From positions 1-37,630 of the forward strand of contig NZ_CAJF01000035.1 of assembly GCF_000304335.1 (NCBI RefSeq): a stretch of 37,630 nucleotides of DNA, in the 5' to 3' direction. The DNA comes from Microbacterium yannicii PS01 (GTDB taxonomy: Bacteria; Actinomycetota; Actinomycetes; Actinomycetales; Microbacteriaceae). How positions within the stretch are numbered: the stretch's first letter is position 1; each line of letters opens with the position of its first letter. Below are positions 9,997 through 17,621 of the stretch, in pieces. The notes under the pieces were generated by a model. The model had not been told where the DNA came from and searched no databases. It saw nothing but the letters and a program-made list of their open reading frames with translations. The position numbers and the translations under genes were made by a program.

Positions 9997-10062
9997 ACAG
10001 GTGTTCTGGCGTAGGCAGGACGATGTCCGCGAGATCGGCCCTGTGCTCGGCAGAACACCTGT
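9997..10062. repeat. 12-bp perfect inverted repeat between panC and lysS
   Basis: ACAGGTGTTCTG at 9997-10008 is repeated as its exact reverse complement at 10051-10062, with 42 bases between. It lies 74 bases after panC and upstream of the lysS promoter. It has no T-tract, so it is not a standard terminator. It could be a paired protein-binding site or the base of a long RNA stem. Confidence 0.6.
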
Positions 10063-10118
10063 TGCGGGCGATAGCCGCGGCGGTCGACGGCTCAGCCGAC
10101 GCCGAGGAACGCCGTCGA

Positions 10119-10146
10119 TAGACTGGGGGGTCCGCGTTCCGAGGAG
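10119..10146 (+). promoter_or_regulatory. lysS -10 box and ribosome binding site
   Basis: TAGACT at 10119-10124 fits an actinobacterial -10 box. GAGGAG at 10141-10146 is a good Shine-Dalgarno sequence 9 bases before the lysS ATG at 10156. Unlike several neighbours, lysS therefore has a short leader. No clear -35 sequence is visible. Confidence 0.55.
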
Positions 10147-10155
10147 CCCCCCGTC

Positions 10156-11700
10156 ATGACCGACACGACCGCGCCCGCCGAGGGCCCCGCCGAGCCGACC
10201 GACCCCTCGGTCGCCGAGCTCGCCGAAGCATTCGAGCAGAAGGCCGTGCGGCTGGCCAAGCGCGAGCGACTGATCGCGGAGCGAGCGGATGCCGCGGGCG
10301 GGGCGTACCCCGTCAGCCTCCCGATCACCGACACGATCCCCGCGCTGCGCGAACGCTACGGCGATCTCGAGGCGGGTGCTGAGACCGGCGTCACCGCCGC
10401 CCTCGCCGGGCGCGTCGTGTTCAGCCGCAACACCGGAAAGCTGTGCTTCGCCACACTGCAGGCCGGCGACGGGAGTCGCATCCAGGCGATGGTGTCGCTC
10501 GCCACGGTGGGCGAGGAGTCGTTGCAGGCCTGGAAGGAGCTCGTCGACCTCGGCGACCACGTCTTCGTCTCGGGCGAGGTGATCTCGAGCCGCCGCGGCG
10601 AGCTGTCGATCATGGTCTCGGAATGGCAGATCGCCTCCAAGGCGGTGCTTCCCCTCCCCAACTTGTACAACGAGCTGAGCGAGGAGAGCCGCGTCCGCAG
10701 CCGCTTCCTCGACCTGATCGTGCGCGACCGTGCTCGCGAGACCGTCGTCGCGCGCGCGAAGGTGAACGCGAGCCTGCGCGAGACCTTCACCTCGCACGAG
10801 TTCATCGAGGTCGAGACCCCGATGCTTCAGGTCCAGCACGGCGGGGCATCGGCTCGCCCCTTCATCACCCACTCGAACGCGTTCGACGCCGACCTCTATC
10901 TGCGGATCGCGCCGGAGCTGTTCCTCAAGCGCGCCGTCGTCGGCGGCATCGACCGCGTGTTCGAGATCAACCGCAACTTCCGCAACGAGGGCGCCGACTC
11001 GACGCACAGCCCCGAGTTCGCGATGCTCGAGGCCTATCAGGCGTACAGCGACTACAACGGCATCGCCGACCTCACCCAGGAGCTGATCCAGAACGCCGCG
11101 ATCGCCGTCGCCGGATCGACCACCGTGACGTGGGCGGACGGGACCGAGTTCGATCTCGGCGGCGACTGGGCGCGGCTCTCGATGTACGAGTCGCTGTCGG
11201 AGGCGGCGGGCCGGACGATCACCCCCGAGACCCCGCTCGACGAGCTGCGGGCGCTCGCCGCCTCGGCCGGTGTCGAAGAGCCGCCGCACGTCATCCACGG
11301 CAAGCTCGTCGAGGAGCTCTGGGAGCACTTCGTCAAGTCGCAGCTGACCCGGCCGACGTTCGTCATGGACTTCCCCCTCGACACCAGCCCACTGGTGCGC
11401 GAGCACCGCTCCCTTCCGGGAGTCGTGGAGAAGTGGGATCTGTACGTTCGCGGCTTCGAGCTCGCGACGGGATACTCCGAGCTCGTCGACCCGGTCATCC
11501 AGCGCGAGCGCTTCGTCGAGCAGGCCAAGCTCGCCGCCCGCGGCGATCTCGAGGCGATGCGGATCGACGAGGAGTTCCTCCGTGCGCTCGAGCACGGCAT
11601 GCCGCCGACGGGCGGCATGGGCATGGGCATCGACCGGCTTCTCATGGCGATCACCGGACTCGGCATCCGCGAGACGATTCTGTTCCCTCTGGTCAAGTAG
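10156..11700 (+). CDS. lysS: Lysyl-tRNA synthetase, class II
   Basis: The enzyme (514 aa) charges tRNA-Lys. About 50 N-terminal residues form an actinobacterial extension. The OB-fold anticodon-binding domain spans about 75-180 (GRVVFSRNTGKLCFATLQ). The class II catalytic core carries motif 2 at FEINRNFRNEGADSTHSPEF and motif 3 at GGMGMGIDRLLM near the C-terminus. Length is normal for a bacterial LysS. A promoter and Shine-Dalgarno sequence immediately upstream fix the start. In mycobacteria panD and coaX stand between panC and lysS; here they are absent. Confidence 0.97.
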   Translation: MTDTTAPAEGPAEPTDPSVAELAEAFEQKAVRLAKRERLIAERADAAGGAYPVSLPITDTIPALRERYGDLEAGAETGVTAALAGRVVFSRNTGKLCFATLQAGDGSRIQAMVSLATVGEESLQAWKELVDLGDHVFVSGEVISSRRGELSIMVSEWQIASKAVLPLPNLYNELSEESRVRSRFLDLIVRDRARETVVARAKVNASLRETFTSHEFIEVETPMLQVQHGGASARPFITHSNAFDADLYLRIAPELFLKRAVVGGIDRVFEINRNFRNEGADSTHSPEFAMLEAYQAYSDYNGIADLTQELIQNAAIAVAGSTTVTWADGTEFDLGGDWARLSMYESLSEAAGRTITPETPLDELRALAASAGVEEPPHVIHGKLVEELWEHFVKSQLTRPTFVMDFPLDTSPLVREHRSLPGVVEKWDLYVRGFELATGYSELVDPVIQRERFVEQAKLAARGDLEAMRIDEEFLRALEHGMPPTGGMGMGIDRLLMAITGLGIRETILFPLVK

Positions 11701-11746
11701 TCAGCCCCGATTCCCTGCGGGTCAAGTAGCCAGCATCCGGGGCTGA
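11691..11746. terminator. Bidirectional terminator-like hairpin between lysS and the DUF4192 gene
   Basis: TCAGCCCCG at 11701-11709 pairs perfectly with CGGGGCTGA at 11738-11746 across a 28-base loop, between two convergent genes. Superimposed is a direct duplication: GGTCAAGTAG plus flanking TTCCCT and CAGC occurs at the lysS stop (11691-11700) and again at 11720-11729. The copy reproduces the last codons and stop of lysS. Confidence 0.5.
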
Positions 11747-11750
11747 GTCC

Positions 11751-13073
11751 TCAGGCCGTCCGCCGGAACGCCCAGTCGGGCAGATGCCCGGCGTGCACGA
11801 ACGACAGCACGATCTCCGACAGACCGTGCTCGGGCTCGATCTCGCAGGCCTGCGTCGCATACGCCTCGGCGTGGGTCGACCGGCCCAGCGCCCATGACAG
11901 CCAGGCGCACATGGCGAGCGGACCCGGTCGCGAGAGGCGCGGAGCGAGCGCGGCGACATGGCGCACGAGCTGGAGCGCCGTCTCCAGGCGGGCAGGATCC
12001 GGCCGCTCACCCTCGCCCCACATCCGCATGGCGAGATCGGCCGGGTACTCCTCGCCGGACTCCCATCGCAGCTGCGCGTCCAGCGCGTCATCGCCCTCCC
12101 CGAAGTCGCCGCTCCACTGCACGAGCGCGATGTCGCGCAGGGACGGCCGCGACAGGCACCACACCAGCGCCGCGGTCTCGTAGGCGCTGAGCGTCTCGAC
12201 ATCCCACGTCAGGGCGCCTTCGAAGAGATCCGGCAGATCGTCCAGGAGGCACACCGCGACGAGCGCGTGCGGGTCGACGCGCTCCTGGTCTGCCGGCCCG
12301 GACGCGTCGGATCGGGCTTCCCCGCTCATCGGTGGTGGCACGGGCGCGAGGTCGGCCGAGCTCGCCGATCCACGTCGCCCCGCCCACCGGGTGTTCCGTG
12401 AGCCTCCAGCGTCGGACCCGACGGCCCGGATCGGATCGCCGCCGTCGTGATCCGCGGTGTCACTCTTCACGCCCGCTTCCGACGCGGCGTCCTCGCCGCA
12501 GAGCACCCCGACCGCGCGGTTGAGAGCGGCGAGCGCTCGCCCGGTCCTCTCGCGCTCGGCGAGGTCGTGGTGGGGCAGATCGGCGCCCGACGCCTGGTCG
12601 CCGCTGGGTTCCGGGATCCCCGCTAGCGCGGACGACGTGCTGCCGAGCTCGGCCAACGGCCGCCCCGCGTCGGGACAGGCCGGGTCGAGGTACGAGCCCC
12701 ATCCGTCGGCGGCGACCCACAGCGCATCGGTCATGCGCAGCCCGCACGCGTCGGCGCGGCGCTCGAGAGCCGCCGCGATCTCGTGGTGCGGCATCCCCCC
12801 GCCCGCGAACGTGGCGTCGGTGTAGACGATCGTGGCCACGGCGTCGGCTTCGGGCAGCCGGCATGTCATCCCGATGACGGTCGAGGCGATGCGGTCGACG
12901 GCGTCCTCGCCGTCGTGGGCGGACTCCGGAAGATCGAAGCGCATCGCGCCGAGACTGCGCGAGCCATGGAACGGGATCATCACGAGGCTTCGCGACGGCT
13001 GGTAGCCCAGCATGCGAGGGACGAAGGCGAGGAACTGGGCGGCATCCGCCGCTTTGACGATTGTCGAGGTCAT
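11751..13073 (-). CDS. DUF4192 domain protein
   Basis: This 440-aa cytoplasmic protein of unknown function is widespread in actinobacteria. The N-terminal part is typical of DUF4192: AAQFLAFVPRMLGYQPSRSLVMIPFHG near residues 11-40, then RFDLP. A variable, low-complexity middle (about 180-270) separates it from a conserved C-terminal half with ALVAVCLLDDLP, LALVW-type helices and a helical segment near LAMCAWLSWALGRSTHAEAY. The ATG at 13073 is chosen because MTSTIVKAADAAQFL is where the family begins; the frame stays open another 34 codons upstream. It is convergent with lysS and divergent from the next gene. Confidence 0.8.
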   Translation of the reverse strand: MTSTIVKAADAAQFLAFVPRMLGYQPSRSLVMIPFHGSRSLGAMRFDLPESAHDGEDAVDRIASTVIGMTCRLPEADAVATIVYTDATFAGGGMPHHEIAAALERRADACGLRMTDALWVAADGWGSYLDPACPDAGRPLAELGSTSSALAGIPEPSGDQASGADLPHHDLAERERTGRALAALNRAVGVLCGEDAASEAGVKSDTADHDGGDPIRAVGSDAGGSRNTRWAGRRGSASSADLAPVPPPMSGEARSDASGPADQERVDPHALVAVCLLDDLPDLFEGALTWDVETLSAYETAALVWCLSRPSLRDIALVQWSGDFGEGDDALDAQLRWESGEEYPADLAMRMWGEGERPDPARLETALQLVRHVAALAPRLSRPGPLAMCAWLSWALGRSTHAEAYATQACEIEPEHGLSEIVLSFVHAGHLPDWAFRRTA

Positions 13074-13147
13074 GACGACTGAGCCTTGTGGCGACGCGTT
13101 TCGGAGGGAAGGCCTGTGGATGAGCGCCGACGGATACCCCCGTGCAT

Positions 13148-13164
13148 CTCCTCCTGTGGAGGAG
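13148..13164. promoter_or_regulatory. Short perfect hairpin in a divergent intergenic region
   Basis: CTCCTCC at 13148-13154 pairs with GGAGGAG at 13158-13164 around a 3-base loop. It lies between the DUF4192 gene (minus) and the small membrane protein gene (plus), 37 bases before the latter's -10 box. It could act as an operator or as a leader hairpin of the minus-strand mRNA. Confidence 0.35.
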
Positions 13165-13200
13165 GGGATGCTCATGGAGAAAGCGTCGATCGGCCCGGCG

Positions 13201-13206
13201 TATCCT
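13201..13206 (+). promoter_or_regulatory. -10 box TATCCT for a leaderless small membrane protein gene
   Basis: TATCCT ends 7 bases before the ATG at 13214. No Shine-Dalgarno sequence is present, so a leaderless transcript is likely. Confidence 0.5.
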
Positions 13207-13213
13207 GGAACAC

Positions 13214-13477
13214 ATGGACGAGTACTGGGTAGCAGTCGTGTGGACGCTGCTGCCGACCATCGTCGTCAGTGCGATCTTCTTCTTCGTCCTCCGCAGCATC
13301 ATCCGCTCCGACCGCACCGAGCGCCGCGTCTATGCGCGCATCGAGGCCAAGGAGCGCGCCAAGCGGGGCCTGCCTCCCGTTGCCACCGCCGTGCAGACAC
13401 CTGCCCCGCAGGCCGTGACCGGCACCCAAGGGCGGGCTGCGGCATCCGAATCCCCCTCCTCCGCGTCCGAGCTCTGA
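13214..13477 (+). CDS. Small single-TM membrane protein
   Basis: This is an 87-aa protein with one strong helix (about residues 6-27, VVWTLLPTIVVSAIFFFVLRSI). A basic stretch SDRTERRVYARIEAKERAKR follows at about 32-51 and then an Ala/Pro/Ser-rich tail. The charge pattern predicts a cytoplasmic C-terminus. I do not assign a family; short proteins like this are common before cardiolipin synthase in this group. The start is set by the -10 box 7 bases upstream. The gene is followed by cls after about 50 bases. Confidence 0.7.
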   Translation: MDEYWVAVVWTLLPTIVVSAIFFFVLRSIIRSDRTERRVYARIEAKERAKRGLPPVATAVQTPAPQAVTGTQGRAAASESPSSASEL

Positions 13478-13484
13478 CGGTGCC

Positions 13485-13529
13485 CCCCAGTACGCTGGGG
13501 ACACCGCGCTCGATGGGGGAGGACGCCGG
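13485..13529 (+). promoter_or_regulatory. cls upstream region: hairpin with embedded TACGCT and a ribosome binding site
   Basis: CCCCAG (13485-13490) and CTGGGG (13495-13500) form a perfect 6-bp stem around TACG. The TANNNT-type box TACGCT (13491-13496) is partly inside this palindrome. GGAGGA at 13518-13523 is a good Shine-Dalgarno sequence 6 bases before the cls GTG. Whether the palindrome ends the upstream gene or regulates cls cannot be decided from sequence. Confidence 0.4.
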
Positions 13530-14996
13530 GTGATTTCAGTCACGATCGATGCGACGTGGTGGGTGCTCGTCGTCTTCGTCGTAGACCTGGCCATCCGCAT
13601 CGCAGCGATCATCATCGTGCCGCGCAATCGCCGGCCGACCGCCGCGATGGCGTGGCTGCTCGCGATCTACTTCATCCCCATCATCGGGGTGTTCCTGTTC
13701 CTGCTGATCGGCAATCCACGGCTTCCGCGGAAGCGCCGTCGCAAGCAGGAGCGCATCAACCAGTACATCCACGACACCAGCCAGTCGCTCGACTTCGGCA
13801 CTCTGCGCCCGCACGCCCCGGGCTGGTTCACGTCGCTCGTGACCCTCAATCGCAACCTCGGCGCCATGCCGCTGGCCGGCGACAACGCGGCCCAGCTCAT
13901 CCCCGACTACCAGGCGAGCCTCGACGCGATGGCCGACGCCATCCGCCAGGCCGAGCGGTACGTGCACGTCGAGTTCTACATCTTCCAGTCGGATGCCTCG
14001 ACCGACAACTTCTTCCGCGCGCTCGAAGAGGTCGCGGCCCGGGGCGTCCCGGTGCGGGTGCTGCTGGACCACTGGGCGAACCGCGGCAAGCCGTACTACC
14101 GGCGCACTCTCAAGCGCCTCAGCGCGATGGGGGCGCACTGGCATCTGATGCTTCCGGTGCAGCCGTTCAAGGGCAAGTACCAGCGACCCGACCTGCGCAA
14201 CCACCGCAAGCTGCTCGTGATCGACGGTCGCGTGGCCTTCACCGGATCGCAGAACATCACCGCCTCGACCTACAACCTGAAGAAGAACATCAAGCGGGGC
14301 CTGCACTGGGTCGACCTCATCGCCCGCATCGAGGGCCCGGTCGTGGCATCCGTCAATGCGGTCTTCCTCAGCGACTGGTACAGCGAGACCGACGAAGTGC
14401 TCACCGACGAGATCGACCTCTTCGACGTGCAGTCGGGGCCCGGCGACCTCGACTGTCAGATCGTGCCGTCGGGACCGGGGTTCGAATTCGAGAACAACCT
14501 CAAGCTCTTCGCGGGCCTGCTCTACGCCGCCCAGCGAAAGATCATCGTCGTGAGCCCGTACTTCGTGCCGGACGAGGCACTGTTGCTCGCGATCACGACG
14601 GCGTGCCAGCGCGGCATCCACGTCGAGCTCTTCGTCTCGGAGGAGGGCGATCAGGCGATCGTCTACCACGCGCAGCGCAGCTACTACGAGGCGCTGCTGC
14701 GCGCAGGCGTGAAGATCTGGATGTACGAGAAGCCGTACATTCTGCACACCAAGAGCCTCACGATCGACGACGAGGTCGCGATCATCGGCTCCAGCAACAT
14801 GGACATGCGCTCGTTCGGTCTCAACATGGAGATCTCGATGCTGGTGCGCGGCGAGGAGTTCGTGCGCCAGATGCGGGTCGTGGAAGACAAGTACCGCTCG
14901 CTCAGCCGTCACCTCACGCTCGAGGAGTGGGAGGGCCAGCCCCTCCGCTCGACCGTGCTCGACAACCTCGCCCGCCTGACCTCGGCGCTGCAGTAG
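13530..14996 (+). CDS. cls: Cardiolipin synthase (phospholipase D family)
   Basis: This membrane enzyme (488 aa) makes cardiolipin by joining phosphatidylglycerol units. Two N-terminal TM helices (about 6-28 and 38-58) precede a PLD-nuclease domain. The two HKD motifs are H225-R-K227-LLVID232-G and H406-T-K408-SLTID413-D, each followed by GS(Q/S)N. Length matches bacterial Cls. The start is GTG with a good ribosome binding site. The gene stands alone; a lipoprotein gene follows 123 bases later. Confidence 0.93.
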   Translation: MISVTIDATWWVLVVFVVDLAIRIAAIIIVPRNRRPTAAMAWLLAIYFIPIIGVFLFLLIGNPRLPRKRRRKQERINQYIHDTSQSLDFGTLRPHAPGWFTSLVTLNRNLGAMPLAGDNAAQLIPDYQASLDAMADAIRQAERYVHVEFYIFQSDASTDNFFRALEEVAARGVPVRVLLDHWANRGKPYYRRTLKRLSAMGAHWHLMLPVQPFKGKYQRPDLRNHRKLLVIDGRVAFTGSQNITASTYNLKKNIKRGLHWVDLIARIEGPVVASVNAVFLSDWYSETDEVLTDEIDLFDVQSGPGDLDCQIVPSGPGFEFENNLKLFAGLLYAAQRKIIVVSPYFVPDEALLLAITTACQRGIHVELFVSEEGDQAIVYHAQRSYYEALLRAGVKIWMYEKPYILHTKSLTIDDEVAIIGSSNMDMRSFGLNMEISMLVRGEEFVRQMRVVEDKYRSLSRHLTLEEWEGQPLRSTVLDNLARLTSALQ

Positions 14997-15119
14997 GCGA
15001 TCGCGTCGACAATCGTGACCGGTGCGTTATCGAAGGCCCGAGATTCCGGGCGCGATTGCGACACCATAGGGGTGACGGATGCCTCGGGGGATGGCCTCCG
15101 CGTATCGAAAGGCCCTCGC

Positions 15120-15857
15120 ATGTCACGTCGTTCTCTCTCCACCCTCGCCGGGTCGGCGCTCGCCCTCTTCCTCGCCGCGGCGCTGACCGCGTGCGCGACG
15201 CCGACCGATCCGGGCTCCGCGCCGACGCCCTCGGCGAGCGGTGGCGCGTCGGACGACATGGGCGGCGACATCGAGCTGGATGCGGCCTGGCTCGACAACG
15301 GCCGGATGATCGGCATCGTGACCGAAGGGTCATCGACATGCGTGCCGACGGCCGGTGAGGCGACGTACGCGGACGGCGTGCTCGAGGTCGAGCTCGTCGA
15401 CCCGCCGGCCGACACCGCCTGCACGCGCGACCTCGTGCCCCGCGTGACGCTGGTCGGCGTGCCCGAAGGCGTCGACCCGACGCAGACGCTCGAGATCCGG
15501 GTGACCGGCGAGACCTACATGGGCGACACCGACCTCGACGGCGTCGCCGGCCTCGACCCCAGCGGCGAGACCGAATATCTGCCGAGCGCCGGCTGGACCG
15601 GCGACGACGGCCAGTTCGTGATCCTGACGTGGGGATCATCGAGCTGTGTGCCCGAGGTCGAGGGTGTCACCGCCGCCGACTCCGAGGTCACCGTGACCTT
15701 CGTCACCCCGCCCGCCGACCAGGTCTGCACGATGGACATGGCCCCGCGCGGCACCCTCGTCCAGGTCGACGGGCTCGACGACGATTCCGAGGCGTTTGCG
15801 ATCCTCACCGGCGGCGAGTTCGACAACATCCGCATCCCGATCGTCGGCAACGACTGA
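15120..15857 (+). CDS. Lipoprotein with an internally duplicated Cys-containing domain
   Basis: This is a 245-aa secreted lipoprotein with a short basic N-terminus, a hydrophobic core and lipobox LTAC, the lipidated residue being C25. The mature part has two copies of one domain. The first (about 54-120) has W-L-D-N-G, then GSSTCVP, DPPADTACT and PRVTLV. The second (about 160-230) has W-T-G-D-D-G, GSSSCVP, TPPADQVCT and PRGTLVQV. Each copy keeps one pair of cysteines that could form a disulfide. I recognise no functional family. GAAAGG about 9 bases before the ATG is a usable ribosome binding site. Confidence 0.75.
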   Translation: MSRRSLSTLAGSALALFLAAALTACATPTDPGSAPTPSASGGASDDMGGDIELDAAWLDNGRMIGIVTEGSSTCVPTAGEATYADGVLEVELVDPPADTACTRDLVPRVTLVGVPEGVDPTQTLEIRVTGETYMGDTDLDGVAGLDPSGETEYLPSAGWTGDDGQFVILTWGSSSCVPEVEGVTAADSEVTVTFVTPPADQVCTMDMAPRGTLVQVDGLDDDSEAFAILTGGEFDNIRIPIVGND

Positions 15858-15870
15858 CAGCGGCTCGCTC

Positions 15871-15895
15871 CGGATGCCGTGGCTCGCGGCATCCG
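15871..15895. terminator. Hairpin after the lipoprotein gene
   Basis: CGGATGCCG (15871-15879) and CGGCATCCG (15887-15895) form a perfect 9-bp stem with a 7-base loop, 13 bases after the stop codon. There is no T-tract, so termination is plausible but not certain. Confidence 0.5.
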
Positions 15896-15970
15896 TGATC
15901 CGAGCGTTCGACCGCCGCCTCGTCGTCCGACGCTGCGCGTCTGCTTTGCCGCGCGCTTCCGGTTCCCTCG

Positions 15971-16065
15971 GCAGTCACTTTGCGCGCATCATGCCTGCGT
16001 TAACCCACAGCTTCTGACTGCTGAGCTCCGTGCCCTCCGCTGCGCGGTCAGAAGTTGCGGTCGAC
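15971..16065. repeat. Left copy of about 96-bp degenerate repeat flanking the DUF559 gene
   Basis: This segment aligns along its length with 17257-17352: shared blocks are GCAGTCA-TTT, GCGCATC, TGACTGC-GAGC and CAGAA-GT-GCGG. Internally CTTCTGAC (16011-16018) pairs with GTCAGAAG (16047-16054), and CAGTCA (15972-15977) with TGACTG (16015-16020). The rest of the 15858-16189 gap holds the hairpin above and no gene that I can support. Confidence 0.6.
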
Positions 16066-16189
16066 GGGGAGCTCGGGTTGCACATCGTGACTGCGGAATT
16101 CGAGCGGAGCTGTGGAGACGGTCTTGGGATTCCACAGTTGCGGGGGGATGAGGCGAACCCCGGTAGCTGCGACGGGCAGGTTGGAGGGC

Positions 16190-17230
16190 ATGCAGCGGAG
16201 TGGTATCCCGGAAGAACTCGGTAGCGCCTTCACGGTGGCGGATGCCCGAACAGCAGGTGTCACCGGGTCGAGGCTGCGCGGGCAGGATCTCGACGCACCG
16301 TATCGAGGAGTCCGAGTGATCCGCGACGGAAACTCCAAGAGCGCCGAAGGAGCAGTCGACCCTGAGATCGTCGGCGCCCCCAGGGAGTCCGGGTTGCGTC
16401 CCGCCGTCAGCGGGGAGGCGAAGAGTGCCGCCGCCGGTGAGCTGCATCGCCGCGCGATGATCCTCGCGCTGACGATGCCCTCCAACCAGTTCTTCACGCA
16501 TGTCACCGCAGCCGTTCTCTGGGGATTGCCGGTGCCGGCCTCACTGCTCCGGGATGCGTTCGGACGACTACGCGACCTCGACGTCGGTGTCTTCGCGCCG
16601 CTCCGGCACCCGCGGCGGGCTGGAGTGCGCGGTCATCAGCTGAAGCGCGGCAGAGCTCGTGTCGTGACGCACGAGGCCCACGCCGTTCGGCTCACGACCC
16701 CCGCGAGCACATGGGCGGCCCTCGGTGCGGTGATCATCGACCACTACGACCTCGTAGCGGTCGCAGACGCCGTCGTGCGCGAGAAGATGTTCAGCGATGA
16801 CCCTCCGCCCCTCGCGACGCTGGAGCAACTTCACGCCTCACTGGCCGCTGGGCGCCGCGTGGGGGGACCGGCCCTGCGGCAGGCATTGCCGCGTGTGCGG
16901 ACGCGCTCGGCTTCGCGGATGGAATCGCGTTGCCGGCTGATCCTGTCCGATGCCGGACTGCCCGAGCCGCAATTGAACTACATCGTGTTCGATCATGACG
17001 GAAAGTTCGTCGCCTGCGTCGACATGGCTTACCCGCGACAGAAAATCGCGATCGAGTACGAGGGCGAGCATCACCTGCGAGACCCGGAGCAGTGGGCGAA
17101 AGACATCGCCCGGTACGAGGCACTGGCGGCGGCGGGCTGGTTCGTCGTCCGCGTGACCAAGGCTGACGTCTTCGATGGGCGGCACGACCTGATCCGACGC
17201 GTCCGCCAGGCTCTGCGCGCCCGCGGCTGA
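16190..17230 (+). CDS. DUF559 / AbiEi-like domain protein (putative endonuclease-fold protein)
   Basis: This is a 346-aa protein. The N-terminal half has the layout of AbiEi-type antitoxin-like proteins (FTVADARTAGVTGSRLRGQD near 15-34, VTAAVLWGLPVP near 105-116). The C-terminal 80 residues are DUF559-like, a Vsr/PD-(D/E)xK-related fold: D-M-A-Y-P-R-Q-K-I-A-I-E-Y-E-G-E-H-H, then KDIARYEALAAAGWFVVRVTKADV. Such solitary genes are frequent and multi-copy in actinobacteria; their role is unsettled, and no partner toxin is adjacent. The start is uncertain: GGAGGG sits only one base before this ATG, but the family similarity begins here. An earlier in-frame GTG at 16112 is possible. Confidence 0.7.
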   Translation: MQRSGIPEELGSAFTVADARTAGVTGSRLRGQDLDAPYRGVRVIRDGNSKSAEGAVDPEIVGAPRESGLRPAVSGEAKSAAAGELHRRAMILALTMPSNQFFTHVTAAVLWGLPVPASLLRDAFGRLRDLDVGVFAPLRHPRRAGVRGHQLKRGRARVVTHEAHAVRLTTPASTWAALGAVIIDHYDLVAVADAVVREKMFSDDPPPLATLEQLHASLAAGRRVGGPALRQALPRVRTRSASRMESRCRLILSDAGLPEPQLNYIVFDHDGKFVACVDMAYPRQKIAIEYEGEHHLRDPEQWAKDIARYEALAAAGWFVVRVTKADVFDGRHDLIRRVRQALRARG

Positions 17231-17256
17231 CCCCCGCGGCTGACCGCCGCGGCTCA

Positions 17257-17352
17257 GCAGTCAGTTTCGGCGCATCCCCGCGCCCTGTACGCACACATAC
17301 TGACTGCGGAGCAACGTCGTTCGCTGCTCCGCAGGCAGAAAGTGCGGACAAG
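17257..17352. repeat. Right copy of about 96-bp degenerate repeat flanking the DUF559 gene
   Basis: It begins 26 bases after the DUF559 gene. It contains a perfect 9-bp inverted repeat, GCAGTCAGT (17257-17265) with ACTGACTGC (17299-17307). It also contains an 8-bp pair, GCGGAGCA (17306-17313) with TGCTCCGC (17325-17332). Related ACTGCGGA motifs continue outside it at 17378-17385 and, on the left side, near 16090. Confidence 0.6.
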
Positions 17353-17390
17353 AGCCGGGCGTCACGACGAGAACTAACTGCGGACCTGAT

Positions 17391-17621
17391 TCAGTCGGCA
17401 CGCACCAGCAGGTCGCCGATCTCGCAGTCCAGGGCGCGGCAGATCGCCGACAGCGTCGAGTAGCGGATCGCACGCGCGCGATCGTTCTTGAGGATCGACA
17501 GGTTCACCACCGTGACGCCGACCAGCTCCGACAACCGCGTGAGGGTCATGCCGCGCTCATCGAGCAGCTCGTCGAGCCGACAGTGGACCCCGCTCGGGCC
17601 CTCGTCCTCCGCCGGCGTCAT
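17391..17621 (-). CDS. Small Cro/C1-type HTH regulator (YozG-like)
   Basis: This 76-aa DNA-binding protein is a single helix-turn-helix domain: LDELLDERGMTLTRLSELVGVTVVNLSILKNDRARAIRYSTLSAICRAL spans about 16-64, ending IGDLLV. It belongs to the HTH_26/YozG type that pairs with DUF2975 membrane proteins. Its ATG overlaps the DUF2975 stop (ATGA), so the two are translated together. It is the likely protein that binds the CGATAA/TTATCG operator at 18260-18288, making the pair autoregulated; that is inferred from context. Confidence 0.85.
   Translation of the reverse strand: MTPAEDEGPSGVHCRLDELLDERGMTLTRLSELVGVTVVNLSILKNDRARAIRYSTLSAICRALDCEIGDLLVRAD

Noticed and set aside
9997..10062. SOS (LexA) boxes in the inverted repeat arms
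   Set aside because: The match to TCGAAC-N4-GTTCGA is too poor, and neither panC nor lysS is an expected SOS gene.
9923..10155. T-box riboswitch upstream of lysS
   Set aside because: No T-box sequence or specifier-loop arrangement is visible.
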